Of a stretch of DNA of 5,235 bases, positions 1 to 5,235 are shown in pieces. This DNA comes from an uncultured Bacillota bacterium (GTDB taxonomy: Bacteria > Bacillota > UBA994 > UBA5500): positions 1 to 5,235 of the forward strand of contig CALNBW010000362.1 of assembly GCA_937874815.1 (NCBI GenBank). Direction: 5' to 3'. The position numbers were made by a program, and so were the translations under genes. Under the pieces are notes generated by a model. That model did not search any database. It was not told where the DNA came from and saw only the letters and a program-made list of their open reading frames with translations. The first letter of the stretch is position 1. Every line of letters begins with the position of its first letter.

Positions 1-1094
1 AACGTGGTTATGTCAACCGTTATAACCGAGAAGGACATTACCCTCTAATAGGGCGGCAAGGCGCGCTGTGCGGCAATATCAATCTTGCGAGTGGAAAGTT
101 CTATGCTACAGAGCATGCTGTTGCTGTCGATGTTTTTGCCGGTTGCAGTTCGTTCTGGGCTGCTAGTTTTTTGAAAGCATTGAACTTGAATCAATACGCA
201 ACGTCAACTGCCCAACCTGGGATTGCCGTCAGTACGATTAGCAAAGTGCTGTTGCCACTACCAACTTTAGCTGAACAACAACGCATCGTCGCCAAGCTGG
301 GGGAAGTACTTCCCCAAATTGATAAGCTACAAGCAGAGGAAGAGGCGCTGGCAAAACTCCAGGAGGAATTCCCACAGAAACTAAAGAACTCCCTGTTACA
401 GGCGGCTATTCAAGGCAAGCTGACCGAGCGATTACCTGAGGATGGAGACGCTAGAGAGCTTCTGGTGGAGGTTGCTGCAGGAAGAGAGCGATTGGTTAAA
501 GAGGGCAAGATGAAGCGCCAGAAGCCCTTGCCCGAGATCACCGAAGACGAAATTCCTTTTGAGATACCCGAGAACTGGTGTTGGGTGAGGCTGGGCGAGG
601 TGGCAGTGCTCAATCCGAGAAACAGAATCGACGATGATAAAGAAGTTTCGTTTATTCCCATGGCGCTAATCCACGATGGCTATGGTAACAAACATAGCTG
701 TGAAAGGAAACTCTGGGGGCAAGTTAAATCAGGTTATACACATTTTGCAGAAGGTGATATCGTTGTCGCCAAAATAACTCCTTGCTTTCAAAACCGCAAG
801 TCAGCTATTATGCGTGGCTTAGTAAACGGTTATGGAGCGGGGACCACCGAACTGCATGTCATTCGCCCACTTATTGGGCGGTTGAGCAATGAATACTTGC
901 TATATCTGTTCAAAACGGAATGTTTCATTCATAATGGGTGTCTAGTAATGACAGGTACTGCCGGACAGCAAAGAGTTGGTCGCGACTATTTTGAGAATCT
1001 CTTAATTCCACTACCAACCTTTGCTGAGCAACAACGCATCGTTGCCAAGCTGGAAGAACTATTGCCTCTGTGTGACGCCTTGGCGGTGTATTAA
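1..1094 (+). CDS. hsdS: Type I restriction-modification specificity subunit HsdS, 5'-truncated by the window edge
   Basis: HsdS is the DNA-recognition subunit of a type I restriction-modification complex with HsdM and HsdR. The frame is open from base 3 without a stop, giving 363 visible residues; typical HsdS proteins have about 400-550, so the start lies upstream. A TTG at 171 could be mistaken for a start, but the residues before it (PLIGRQGALCG, then ATEHAVAV) are classic target recognition domain (TRD) sequence. Layout in visible residues: end of TRD1 about 1-83; conserved segment LPLPTLAEQQRIVAKL about 84-98; coiled-coil spacer about 99-135, with QAAIQGKL; linker EITEDEIPFEIPENW about 178-192; TRD2 about 193-333, with GDIVVAKITPCFQN and GTTELHV; second LPLPTFAEQQRIVAKL about 336-351. 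It ends LLPLCDALAVY, a normal end for this subfamily. hsdM is probably upstream but is not visible. The family call is very secure; the target sequence cannot be read from this. Confidence 0.95.
   Translation, partial: RGYVNRYNREGHYPLIGRQGALCGNINLASGKFYATEHAVAVDVFAGCSSFWAASFLKALNLNQYATSTAQPGIAVSTISKVLLPLPTLAEQQRIVAKLGEVLPQIDKLQAEEEALAKLQEEFPQKLKNSLLQAAIQGKLTERLPEDGDARELLVEVAAGRERLVKEGKMKRQKPLPEITEDEIPFEIPENWCWVRLGEVAVLNPRNRIDDDKEVSFIPMALIHDGYGNKHSCERKLWGQVKSGYTHFAEGDIVVAKITPCFQNRKSAIMRGLVNGYGAGTTELHVIRPLIGRLSNEYLLYLFKTECFIHNGCLVMTGTAGQQRVGRDYFENLLIPLPTFAEQQRIVAKLEELLPLCDALAVY
255..300 (+). repeat. HsdS conserved-region direct repeat, copy 1
   Basis: These 46 bases encode the LPTLAEQQRIVAKL segment after TRD1. 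They match the copy at 1008-1053 at 42 of 46 positions by direct comparison. The copies are 753 bases (251 codons) apart, so they are in frame. In HsdS proteins such paired conserved regions flank the TRDs, give the subunit its pseudo-twofold symmetry and can serve as recombination sites. Confidence 0.85.
1008..1053 (+). repeat. HsdS conserved-region direct repeat, copy 2
   Basis: This is the second copy of the segment at 255-300, with 42 of 46 bases identical. It encodes LPTFAEQQRIVAKL after TRD2, near the C-terminus. The nucleotide identity is higher than protein constraint alone needs, since most third codon positions agree. That points to recent conversion or duplication between the two halves of the gene. 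Confidence 0.85.
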
Positions 1095-1156
1095 GCCAAC
1101 TAGGGGTGACGTGAGGATTGCGAGCAACGAGCCCAATATTAATTTCTCTCCCCTAC

Positions 1157-1185
1157 TTGACGGTTAATTTCACCAGTGCTATGAT
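1157..1185 (+). promoter_or_regulatory. Sigma-A type promoter for the purine leader and operon
   Basis: TTGACG (1157-1162) and TATGAT (1180-1185) are separated by exactly 17 bases; each differs from the vegetative consensus at one position. Transcription would start near 1192, about 30 bases before the riboswitch aptamer. It is the only convincing promoter seen upstream of the permease gene. No PurR operator (PurBox) was recognised beside it. Confidence 0.8.
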
Positions 1186-1218
1186 GGGCCTGAGGTTAGG
1201 AATAATCACATATTACTA

Positions 1219-1326
1219 GGGAAAGTGCGTCTAGGGTTCCGTGGTTTACCAGTCTGGACCGAGCGACGTAAGCCGTGCAGCTGCGCGGTTACACCGGTGG
1301 GATAAAAGCCCGGGCGGGGAGGTTTC
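1219..1326 (+). promoter_or_regulatory. ykkC-family riboswitch, subtype 2, probably PRPP-sensing
   Basis: Conserved ykkC blocks appear in order: CTAGGGTTCCG (1231-1241), CTGGACCGAG (1254-1263), TTACACCGG (1289-1297) and GGGATAAAAGCCCGGGC (1299-1315). Visible pairings are TGCGTC (1226-1231) with GACGTA (1265-1270); a small TGGT/ACCA hairpin (1242-1251); a stem-loop at 1273-1288; and an outer helix GAAA (1221-1224) with TTTC (1323-1326). The opening GGGAAAGTG, the ACACCGG block and the closing GGCGGGGAGGTTTC resemble subtype 2 aptamers (PRPP, ppGpp) more than guanidine-I, whose corresponding block reads ACACGGAGGG. The genes below are a purine permease and pur genes, which fits PRPP; ppGpp members mostly precede amino-acid genes. 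The comparison is from memory. The family is secure; the ligand is inferred. Confidence 0.88.
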
Positions 1327-1361
1327 GTATGAAAAACTCCCCACCCGGGCTTGATTTTTTT
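1306..1361 (+). terminator. Riboswitch expression platform: intrinsic terminator
   Basis: AAGCCCGGG (1306-1314) pairs with CCCGGGCTT (1344-1352), and GGGGAG (1316-1321) with CTCCCC (1337-1342), with one C/A mismatch between the two blocks. TTTC (1323-1326) can pair with GAAA (1331-1334) at the tip. Seven T residues follow at 1355-1361. The left arm is the conserved 3' half of the aptamer, so aptamer and terminator exclude each other. Ligand binding should therefore permit read-through into the permease gene. Confidence 0.92.
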
Positions 1362-1389
1362 CAAACCGGTGCCTAGGCGCATCATCCAA

Positions 1390-1467
1390 TGGGGACATAT
1401 CTTGGGCCCACAAAACGGGCCTCATGAACTGCTTCTAGAACATTCTTTATGCTAAGATGTGTCCCCA
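1390..1467. repeat. 78-bp palindromic element in the leader, REP/MITE-like
   Basis: TGGGGACATATCTT (1390-1403) and AAGATGTGTCCCCA (1454-1467) are inverted repeats, with 13 of 14 bases matching and the remaining pair a G-U wobble in RNA. Inside is a second hairpin, GGCCC (1405-1409) with GGGCC (1417-1421), and the 8-base palindrome TTCTAGAA (1433-1440). No ORF is present. GGGGAC-type palindromes recur in clostridial intergenic regions and have been linked to REP-associated IS200-like transposases; that link is from memory. Alternatively it is a plain leader hairpin. It ends 8 bases before the ribosome binding site. Confidence 0.55.
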
Positions 1468-1475
1468 AACATTAG

Positions 1476-1482
1476 AAGGAGG
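1476..1482 (+). promoter_or_regulatory. Ribosome binding site of the permease gene
   Basis: AAGGAGG lies 11 bases before GTG 1494. The stop codon TAG at 1473-1475 is in the same frame just upstream, which rules out an earlier start and fixes the GTG as the initiator. Confidence 0.85.
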
Positions 1483-1493
1483 AGAAAGGGTTA

Positions 1494-2807
1494 GTGCTGG
1501 AGAAATTATTTAAACTCAAAGCTAACAACACCGACGTCAAAACTGAAGTGCTTGATGGCATCACTACTTTCATGACGATGGCCTATATCATCATCGTCAA
1601 CCCCGACATTCTGTCGGCGGCGGGATTGGACAAGGGGGCCATATTGGTGGCCACTGTGCTTTCCGCGGGTATATCCAGTATCCTCATGGGCCTATATGCC
1701 AACTATCCTTTCGCTTTAGCTTCGGGCATGGGGCTTAACGCTTTCTTTGCTTATACGGTTGCACCAGCAGTAGGTTGGAAAGGTGCCCTGGCCGTAGTCA
1801 TGTGTTCTGGTATTCTCTTCTTCATCCTCACCTTAACTAGTATTCGAGAAGCAATCGTCAATGGTATCCCTCAAAGCCTAAAGATGGCGGTTACTACTGG
1901 CATTGGTCTTTTTATCGCTCTCCTCGGTTTTAAGAATGCAGGTATTATCTCCTATGATGCCGCCGCAGATGCTTTTGTCTTAGGTAGTCTGACTGAGCCT
2001 AGTACCCTTCTGGCCTTGTTCGGCCTCGTGTTTACCAGCCTGTTAGTCGTGAAAAAAGTAAAGGGCTCCCTCTTATGGGGTATCCTAGGTACAACTGCCG
2101 TTGGCATGGCTACTGGTATTGTAGCATTACCTACTGGGCTCAGTAGTTTTATCGCTGCTCCCCCGTCAATTGCCCCGACGGCCTTCAAGTTTGTTGATGG
2201 CTTTAAAGACATGTTCGCGCAGGTTGGCTTCGGCTTTATCCCGCTGGTGTTGTCCTTTGGCTTTGTCGACTTGTTCGACTCCATCGGTACTTTTGTGGGT
2301 GTGGCTAGTAAGGCCAACATGCTTGATGAGAATGGAAACCTGCCCCGTGCCAACAAGGCCCTCATGGCTGATGCTGTCGGCACCATGGTTGGCGCTGCCC
2401 TTGGCACCAGCACGGTTACCACTTATGTAGAAAGCGCAGCCGGTGTGGCGGAAGGGGGCCGCACTGGTCTCACCGCCGTCGTCACTGGTCTCTTGTTCAT
2501 CGCTTCTTTGTTCCTAGCTCCTTTAGCCTTCATGATTCCGGGCGCTGCTACCGCACCGATCCTGATCATCGTTGGTGTGTTCATGATGGAGCCAGTGGCC
2601 AAGATCAACTTCGCTGATTATCTTGAGGCTATTCCAGCTTTCTTGACAATCGCTATGATGCCATTTACCTTCTCCATTGCCGATGGCATTGTCTGGGGTA
2701 TGCTGGCTTATACCGTGTTACGTCTATTCTCTGGCCGTCGTAAGGAAGTGTCCTTGACGATGTATATCTTGAGTGCGCTGTTCATCGTGTGGTTGGTCTG
2801 GAGATAG
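1494..2807 (+). CDS. pbuG: Guanine/hypoxanthine permease, PbuG/AzgA branch of the NCS2 family
   Basis: This is an integral membrane transporter importing purine bases (hypoxanthine, guanine or adenine) by cation symport. The product has 437 residues, close to the 430-440 usual for PbuG-type proteins. Family segments are clear: GITTFMTMAYIIIVNP (22-37, first membrane segment), ANYPFALASGMGLNAFFAYTV (69-89), GFVDLFDSIGTFVGVA (256-271, with D259 and D262), and TSTVTTYVESAAGVAEGGRTGL (305-326), where E313 sits in the substrate-site region of NCS2 transporters. About 12-14 hydrophobic segments run to the C-terminus. It starts at a GTG. As the first gene after the riboswitch, it puts salvage uptake under the same control as the pur genes. 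Exact base preference cannot be told from sequence; the symbol denotes the family member most alike (PbuO is a close paralogue in Bacillus). Confidence 0.93.
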   Translation: MLEKLFKLKANNTDVKTEVLDGITTFMTMAYIIIVNPDILSAAGLDKGAILVATVLSAGISSILMGLYANYPFALASGMGLNAFFAYTVAPAVGWKGALAVVMCSGILFFILTLTSIREAIVNGIPQSLKMAVTTGIGLFIALLGFKNAGIISYDAAADAFVLGSLTEPSTLLALFGLVFTSLLVVKKVKGSLLWGILGTTAVGMATGIVALPTGLSSFIAAPPSIAPTAFKFVDGFKDMFAQVGFGFIPLVLSFGFVDLFDSIGTFVGVASKANMLDENGNLPRANKALMADAVGTMVGAALGTSTVTTYVESAAGVAEGGRTGLTAVVTGLLFIASLFLAPLAFMIPGAATAPILIIVGVFMMEPVAKINFADYLEAIPAFLTIAMMPFTFSIADGIVWGMLAYTVLRLFSGRRKEVSLTMYILSALFIVWLVWR

Positions 2808-2820
2808 GGCAGCACCGATA

Positions 2821-2859
2821 ACGAGGGGGAAGTCTGCCCAGACTCTCCTCTCGTTTTTT
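2821..2859 (+). terminator. Intrinsic terminator or attenuator between the permease gene and purE
   Basis: ACGAGGGGGAAGTCT (2821-2835) pairs with AGACTCTCCTCTCGT (2840-2854) around a GCCC loop: 14 of 15 positions pair, two as G-U, with one A/C mismatch. A run of six T (2854-2859) follows directly. It begins 13 bases after the permease stop and ends 33 bases before the purE start. With no promoter seen between it and purE, partial read-through is the likely mode. Confidence 0.85.
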
Positions 2860-2877
2860 ATTTCAGAAATACTGTTG

Positions 2878-2884
2878 AAAGGGG
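2878..2884 (+). promoter_or_regulatory. Ribosome binding site that fixes the purE start
   Basis: AAAGGGG lies 8 bases before ATG 2893. The frame is open further upstream, back through the terminator hairpin into the permease gene, but no other start there gives a PurE-like N-terminus. The protein beginning MVLIVLGSDSD is the expected one. Confidence 0.8.
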
Positions 2885-2892
2885 CTAATGCT

Positions 2893-3411
2893 ATGGTACT
2901 AATAGTTTTAGGTAGCGATTCTGATTTACCAACTATGTCAGCCGCCTGTTCCACTCTCGACGAATTCGGGGTTTGCTATTCCCTGCGCATCTTATCTGCC
3001 CACCGCGTGCCGCAAGAGGTGGCCGCTTTGGCGAGTAGCGCTCAGGAGCAGGGTTATCGGGCCATTATTGCAGCGGCAGGGATGGCCGCTCATCTTCCGG
3101 GTGTGATTGCGGCGTATACCACCCTGCCTGTAATCGGGGTCCCCCTGCAGAGCAAGGTACTGGACGGACAGGATGCCCTTTACAGCATCGTGCAGATGCC
3201 GCCGGGAGTTCCGGTAGCCACAGTCGGTATTAATGCCGCCAAGAATGCGGCTCTGCTGGCAGTACAAATCCTCGCTACTAGCGATGCTAGTCTCAGCGAT
3301 GCTTTGCAGAGTTATAAGCAGGCAATGGCTGAGGCGGTGCTCAATAAAGACAGCCAAGTGCAAGCTATGGGGTACAAGGCATATTTGCAGGAAAGGAGCA
3401 GGCAGCAGTGA
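2893..3411 (+). CDS. purE: 5-(carboxyamino)imidazole ribonucleotide mutase (PurE)
   Basis: PurE converts N5-CAIR to CAIR in de novo purine synthesis; it is a cytosolic homo-octamer in the known class I members. The product has 172 residues, near the usual 160-175. Motifs: GSDSD (7-11, phosphate binding), SAHR (35-38), GMAAHLPGV (63-71, with the catalytic H66), TTLPVIGVP (76-84), SIVQMPPGVPVATV (98-111) and NAAKNAALLA (114-123). These follow the class I (N5-CAIR mutase) pattern, which normally needs the ATP-dependent partner PurK; no purK is adjacent. ATG 2893 was chosen because it has a ribosome site and gives the canonical MVLIVLGSDSD start; longer readings run through the preceding terminator. 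The stop overlaps the purB start by 4 bases, indicating translational coupling. Confidence 0.95.
   Translation: MVLIVLGSDSDLPTMSAACSTLDEFGVCYSLRILSAHRVPQEVAALASSAQEQGYRAIIAAAGMAAHLPGVIAAYTTLPVIGVPLQSKVLDGQDALYSIVQMPPGVPVATVGINAAKNAALLAVQILATSDASLSDALQSYKQAMAEAVLNKDSQVQAMGYKAYLQERSRQQ
3392..3398 (+). promoter_or_regulatory. Ribosome binding site of purB within the end of purE
   Basis: AAAGGAG lies 9 bases before the GTG at 3408 and inside the last codons of purE. The overlapping GTGA supplies both the purB start and the purE stop, which supports GTG as the true purB start. Confidence 0.8.
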
Positions 3412-4700
3412 TTGAGCGTTATTCGTTGCCAGACATGCAGGCCATTTGGACCTTGGAGAATAAGTTTCGGCGCTGGCTAGACATAGAGATTTATGCTTGT
3501 GAGGCCTGGGCCAAGCTCGGCGTCATCCCAGAAGAGGATGTGCAGCTCATCAAGCAAAAAGCTAGCTTTACTGTGGAGCGCGTATTGGAGATTGAAAAGG
3601 AGACTAACCACGATGTAGTGGCTTTTACCCGTTGCGTTGCCGAGAGTTTAGGGCCTGAGTCTAAATGGGTTCACTATGGCCTAACCTCAACGGACGTTGT
3701 CGACACAGCCCTCTCAGCAGTTTTGGTGCAGGCCCTAGATATGATCGTGACGGATGTGAAGACGTTACTGGTAGAATTGCGGCAGCAAGCTAGGCAGCAT
3801 AAGTATACAGTCATGATGGGCCGTACCCATGGGGTGCATGCGGAGCCGACAACCTTCGGCTTAAAGATGGCCCTCTACGTAGCGGAAATGGAGCGCAATT
3901 TGGAGCGGTTGGCCCAAGCGCGGGCCAACATTGCTTATGGCAAACTATCGGGTGCCGTCGGTACTTATGCTAATATCAACCCCTTTGTGGAGGAGCATGT
4001 CTGCGCACGCATGGGCCTCAAGCCTGCCCCAATAGCCACGCAGACTCTGCAGCGCGACCGCCACGCAGAAGTCTTAAGTACATTAGCCATTCTCGCTGGC
4101 TCGCTAGAAAAACTAGCAACTGAGATCCGGGGCCTGCAGAAAACAGAAACGCGAGAAGTGGAGGAGCCCTTCCGCCCAGGCCAAAAAGGCTCTTCGGCGA
4201 TGCCACATAAGCGCAACCCCATCATGTGCGAGCGCGTAACCGGGCTGGCGCGCGTAGTGCGCGGCTATGCCGCTGCCGGACTGGAGGATATGGCCCTGTG
4301 GCACGAAAGGGATATCTCCCACTCCTCAGTCGAACGCATCATCCTGCCTGATGCTACCCTAGCGGTGCATTACATGCTTCACGTAATGACTCGCGTGATG
4401 CATGATTTGCAAGTTTACCCAGAAAACATGCAGCGCAACATGCAGGCAACCCATGGCCTGGTTTTTTCGCAGCGCGTGCTCTTAGCTTTAATAGAGCGAG
4501 GCATGACGCGTGAGCAGGCTTACGACCTAGTGCAGAAATATGCGATGCGGTCTTGGGAAAGTGGCGTTGATTTCTTAGGCTTACTATTAGCTGACCCTGC
4601 AATTGCGCAGGTATTACCGGAAACAGATTTGCGTGCTTGTTTTGATCTGTCCTACCATCTTACTGGTGTTGATCAAGTCTTTGCCCGACTCGGCCTGTAA
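3408..4700 (+). CDS. purB: Adenylosuccinate lyase
   Basis: PurB performs two beta-eliminations of fumarate: SAICAR to AICAR in IMP synthesis, and adenylosuccinate to AMP. The product has 430 residues, essentially the length of the Bacillus subtilis enzyme. It belongs to the fumarase/aspartase superfamily. Active-site residues are in place: H68 in TNHDV, H89 in WVHYGLTSTD, H141 in GRTHGVHAEPTTFG (138-151), and the flexible signature loop GSSAMPHKRNP (261-271) carrying the catalytic serine. The helical C-terminal domain is complete. The GTG start overlaps the purE stop (GTGA), and MIERYSLPDM is the usual N-terminus. In other bacteria purB commonly sits in the pur operon, as here. No defect is seen. 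Confidence 0.97.
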   Translation: MIERYSLPDMQAIWTLENKFRRWLDIEIYACEAWAKLGVIPEEDVQLIKQKASFTVERVLEIEKETNHDVVAFTRCVAESLGPESKWVHYGLTSTDVVDTALSAVLVQALDMIVTDVKTLLVELRQQARQHKYTVMMGRTHGVHAEPTTFGLKMALYVAEMERNLERLAQARANIAYGKLSGAVGTYANINPFVEEHVCARMGLKPAPIATQTLQRDRHAEVLSTLAILAGSLEKLATEIRGLQKTETREVEEPFRPGQKGSSAMPHKRNPIMCERVTGLARVVRGYAAAGLEDMALWHERDISHSSVERIILPDATLAVHYMLHVMTRVMHDLQVYPENMQRNMQATHGLVFSQRVLLALIERGMTREQAYDLVQKYAMRSWESGVDFLGLLLADPAIAQVLPETDLRACFDLSYHLTGVDQVFARLGL

Positions 4701-4750
4701 CTGGCGAAGCTCAGGGCCGATCTCATTCCCAAATAGGAGGCGGAAACTAA

Positions 4751-5235
4751 ATGGAAAATCAGCTTTGGCGTGAAATGGGACTTAAGGATAGCGAGTATGA
4801 GCGTATTGTGGAATTGATGGGACGTGAACCCACCTATGTGGAACTGGGTCTTTTTTCATCCATGTGGTCCGAACACTGTAGCTATAAGCATTCGCGACCA
4901 GTCTTAAAGACATTCCCTACCACAGGCCCCCGTGTGCTAGTCGGCCCGGGAGAGAATGCTGGCGTGGTCGATATCGGCGACGGACAAGCCGTAGTATTTA
5001 AGATCGAAAGCCATAACCATCCCTCCGCGATTGAGCCCTATCCCGGTGCGGCTACCGGCGTAGGGGGCGTCGTGCGCGACATCTTTGCGATGGGCGCCCG
5101 GCCAATTGCTATCCTGAACTCACTGCGCTTTGGCAACCTAGAAGAAGCACACCAACGCTTTCTGTTGCGCGGGGCAGTAGCGGGCATGGCCGACTATGGC
5201 AACACCTTAGAAGTGCCCACAGCGGCAGGCGAAGT
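4751..5235 (+). CDS. purL: Phosphoribosylformylglycinamidine synthase subunit PurL, 3' part beyond the window
   Basis: PurL makes FGAM from FGAR, ATP and ammonia; in Gram-positive bacteria the small form works in a complex with PurS and the glutaminase PurQ. There are 161 visible codons of an expected 730-770 or so, still open at the right edge. The N-terminus MENQLWREMGL and the early motifs WSEHCSYKHSRP (39-50, H42) and KIESHNHPSAIEPYPGAATG (84-103, E86 and H88) followed by GGVVRDIFAMGARP (105-118) identify the small PurL type: there is no large N-terminal PurS-like domain ahead of them. ATG 4751 has AGGAGG (4735-4740) at 10 bases. The final visible block reads PTAAGE, where I expect PTVGGE; this is a minor variation. 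It lies 50 bases after purB, so is probably in the same transcript. Confidence 0.95.
   Translation, partial: MENQLWREMGLKDSEYERIVELMGREPTYVELGLFSSMWSEHCSYKHSRPVLKTFPTTGPRVLVGPGENAGVVDIGDGQAVVFKIESHNHPSAIEPYPGAATGVGGVVRDIFAMGARPIAILNSLRFGNLEEAHQRFLLRGAVAGMADYGNTLEVPTAAGE

Noticed and set aside
171..1094. hsdS starting at the TTG at 171.
   Set aside because: The frame is open to the left edge and the residues before 171 are standard TRD sequence, so the gene is simply cut by the window.
1365..1378. ACCGGT and GCCTAGGC palindromes after the leader terminator.
   Set aside because: They are short palindromes of the kind expected by chance, with no partner structure or known site.
1425..1453. Second promoter within the palindromic element (TGAACT, 17 bases, TATGCT).
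   Set aside because: The -35 matches at only three of six positions; too weak to list.
1362..1493. A guanine (purine) riboswitch in tandem with the PRPP-like one.
   Set aside because: Such tandems are known, but the characteristic purine-aptamer core (paired loop segments flanked by TATA-like ends) is not present here.
1952..2422. Open frames on the - strand within the permease, purE and purB genes.
   Set aside because: They lie wholly opposite well-identified genes, lack ribosome sites and show low-complexity, family-free proteins.
2773..2892. N-terminal extension of purE reaching into the end of the permease gene.
   Set aside because: It would translate through the terminator hairpin and has no PurE similarity; ATG 2893 with its ribosome site gives the canonical protein.
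4691..4719. Hairpin at the end of purB (CGGCCTG with CAGGGCCG).
   Set aside because: The stem is short with a bulge, it includes the stop codon region, and no T run follows, so it is not an intrinsic terminator.

Overview
The window suggests a Gram-positive anaerobe-type genome, most likely a clostridial Firmicute. The grounds are a small-type PurL N-terminus, a PbuG-type purine permease, strong AGGAGG-like ribosome binding sites, GTG starts and a ykkC-family riboswitch. The species cannot be named from the sequence. Everything supported lies on the + strand.

Left part (1-1094): the C-terminal two thirds of a type I restriction-modification specificity subunit (HsdS). The reading frame is open from the left edge, so the gene begins outside the window. 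No clear terminator follows it, and 1095-1156 holds nothing recognisable.

Leader (1157-1493): a good vegetative promoter (TTGACG-17-TATGAT) drives a ykkC-family leader RNA. Its sequence resembles the subtype 2 (PRPP/ppGpp) aptamers, and the purine genes downstream favour PRPP as the ligand. The 3' side of the aptamer is built into a strong intrinsic terminator, which gives a classic ligand-ON transcription switch. Between this terminator and the first gene lies a 78-bp palindromic element of possible mobile origin.

Right part (1494-5235): a purine permease (pbuG type), then purE, purB and the start of purL, all co-directional. purE and purB overlap by 4 bases, and purL follows purB after 50 bases. 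A second intrinsic terminator-like hairpin separates the permease from purE, with no room for an obvious promoter after it.

Reading of the system: when purines are scarce PRPP accumulates, the leader terminator is prevented, and uptake of purine bases (permease) and de novo IMP synthesis (PurE, PurB, PurL) are switched on together. The hairpin before purE would then set the ratio of transporter to enzymes. The most noteworthy items are the riboswitch, the palindromic insertion in the leader, and the internal terminator. The genes themselves are well-known families.
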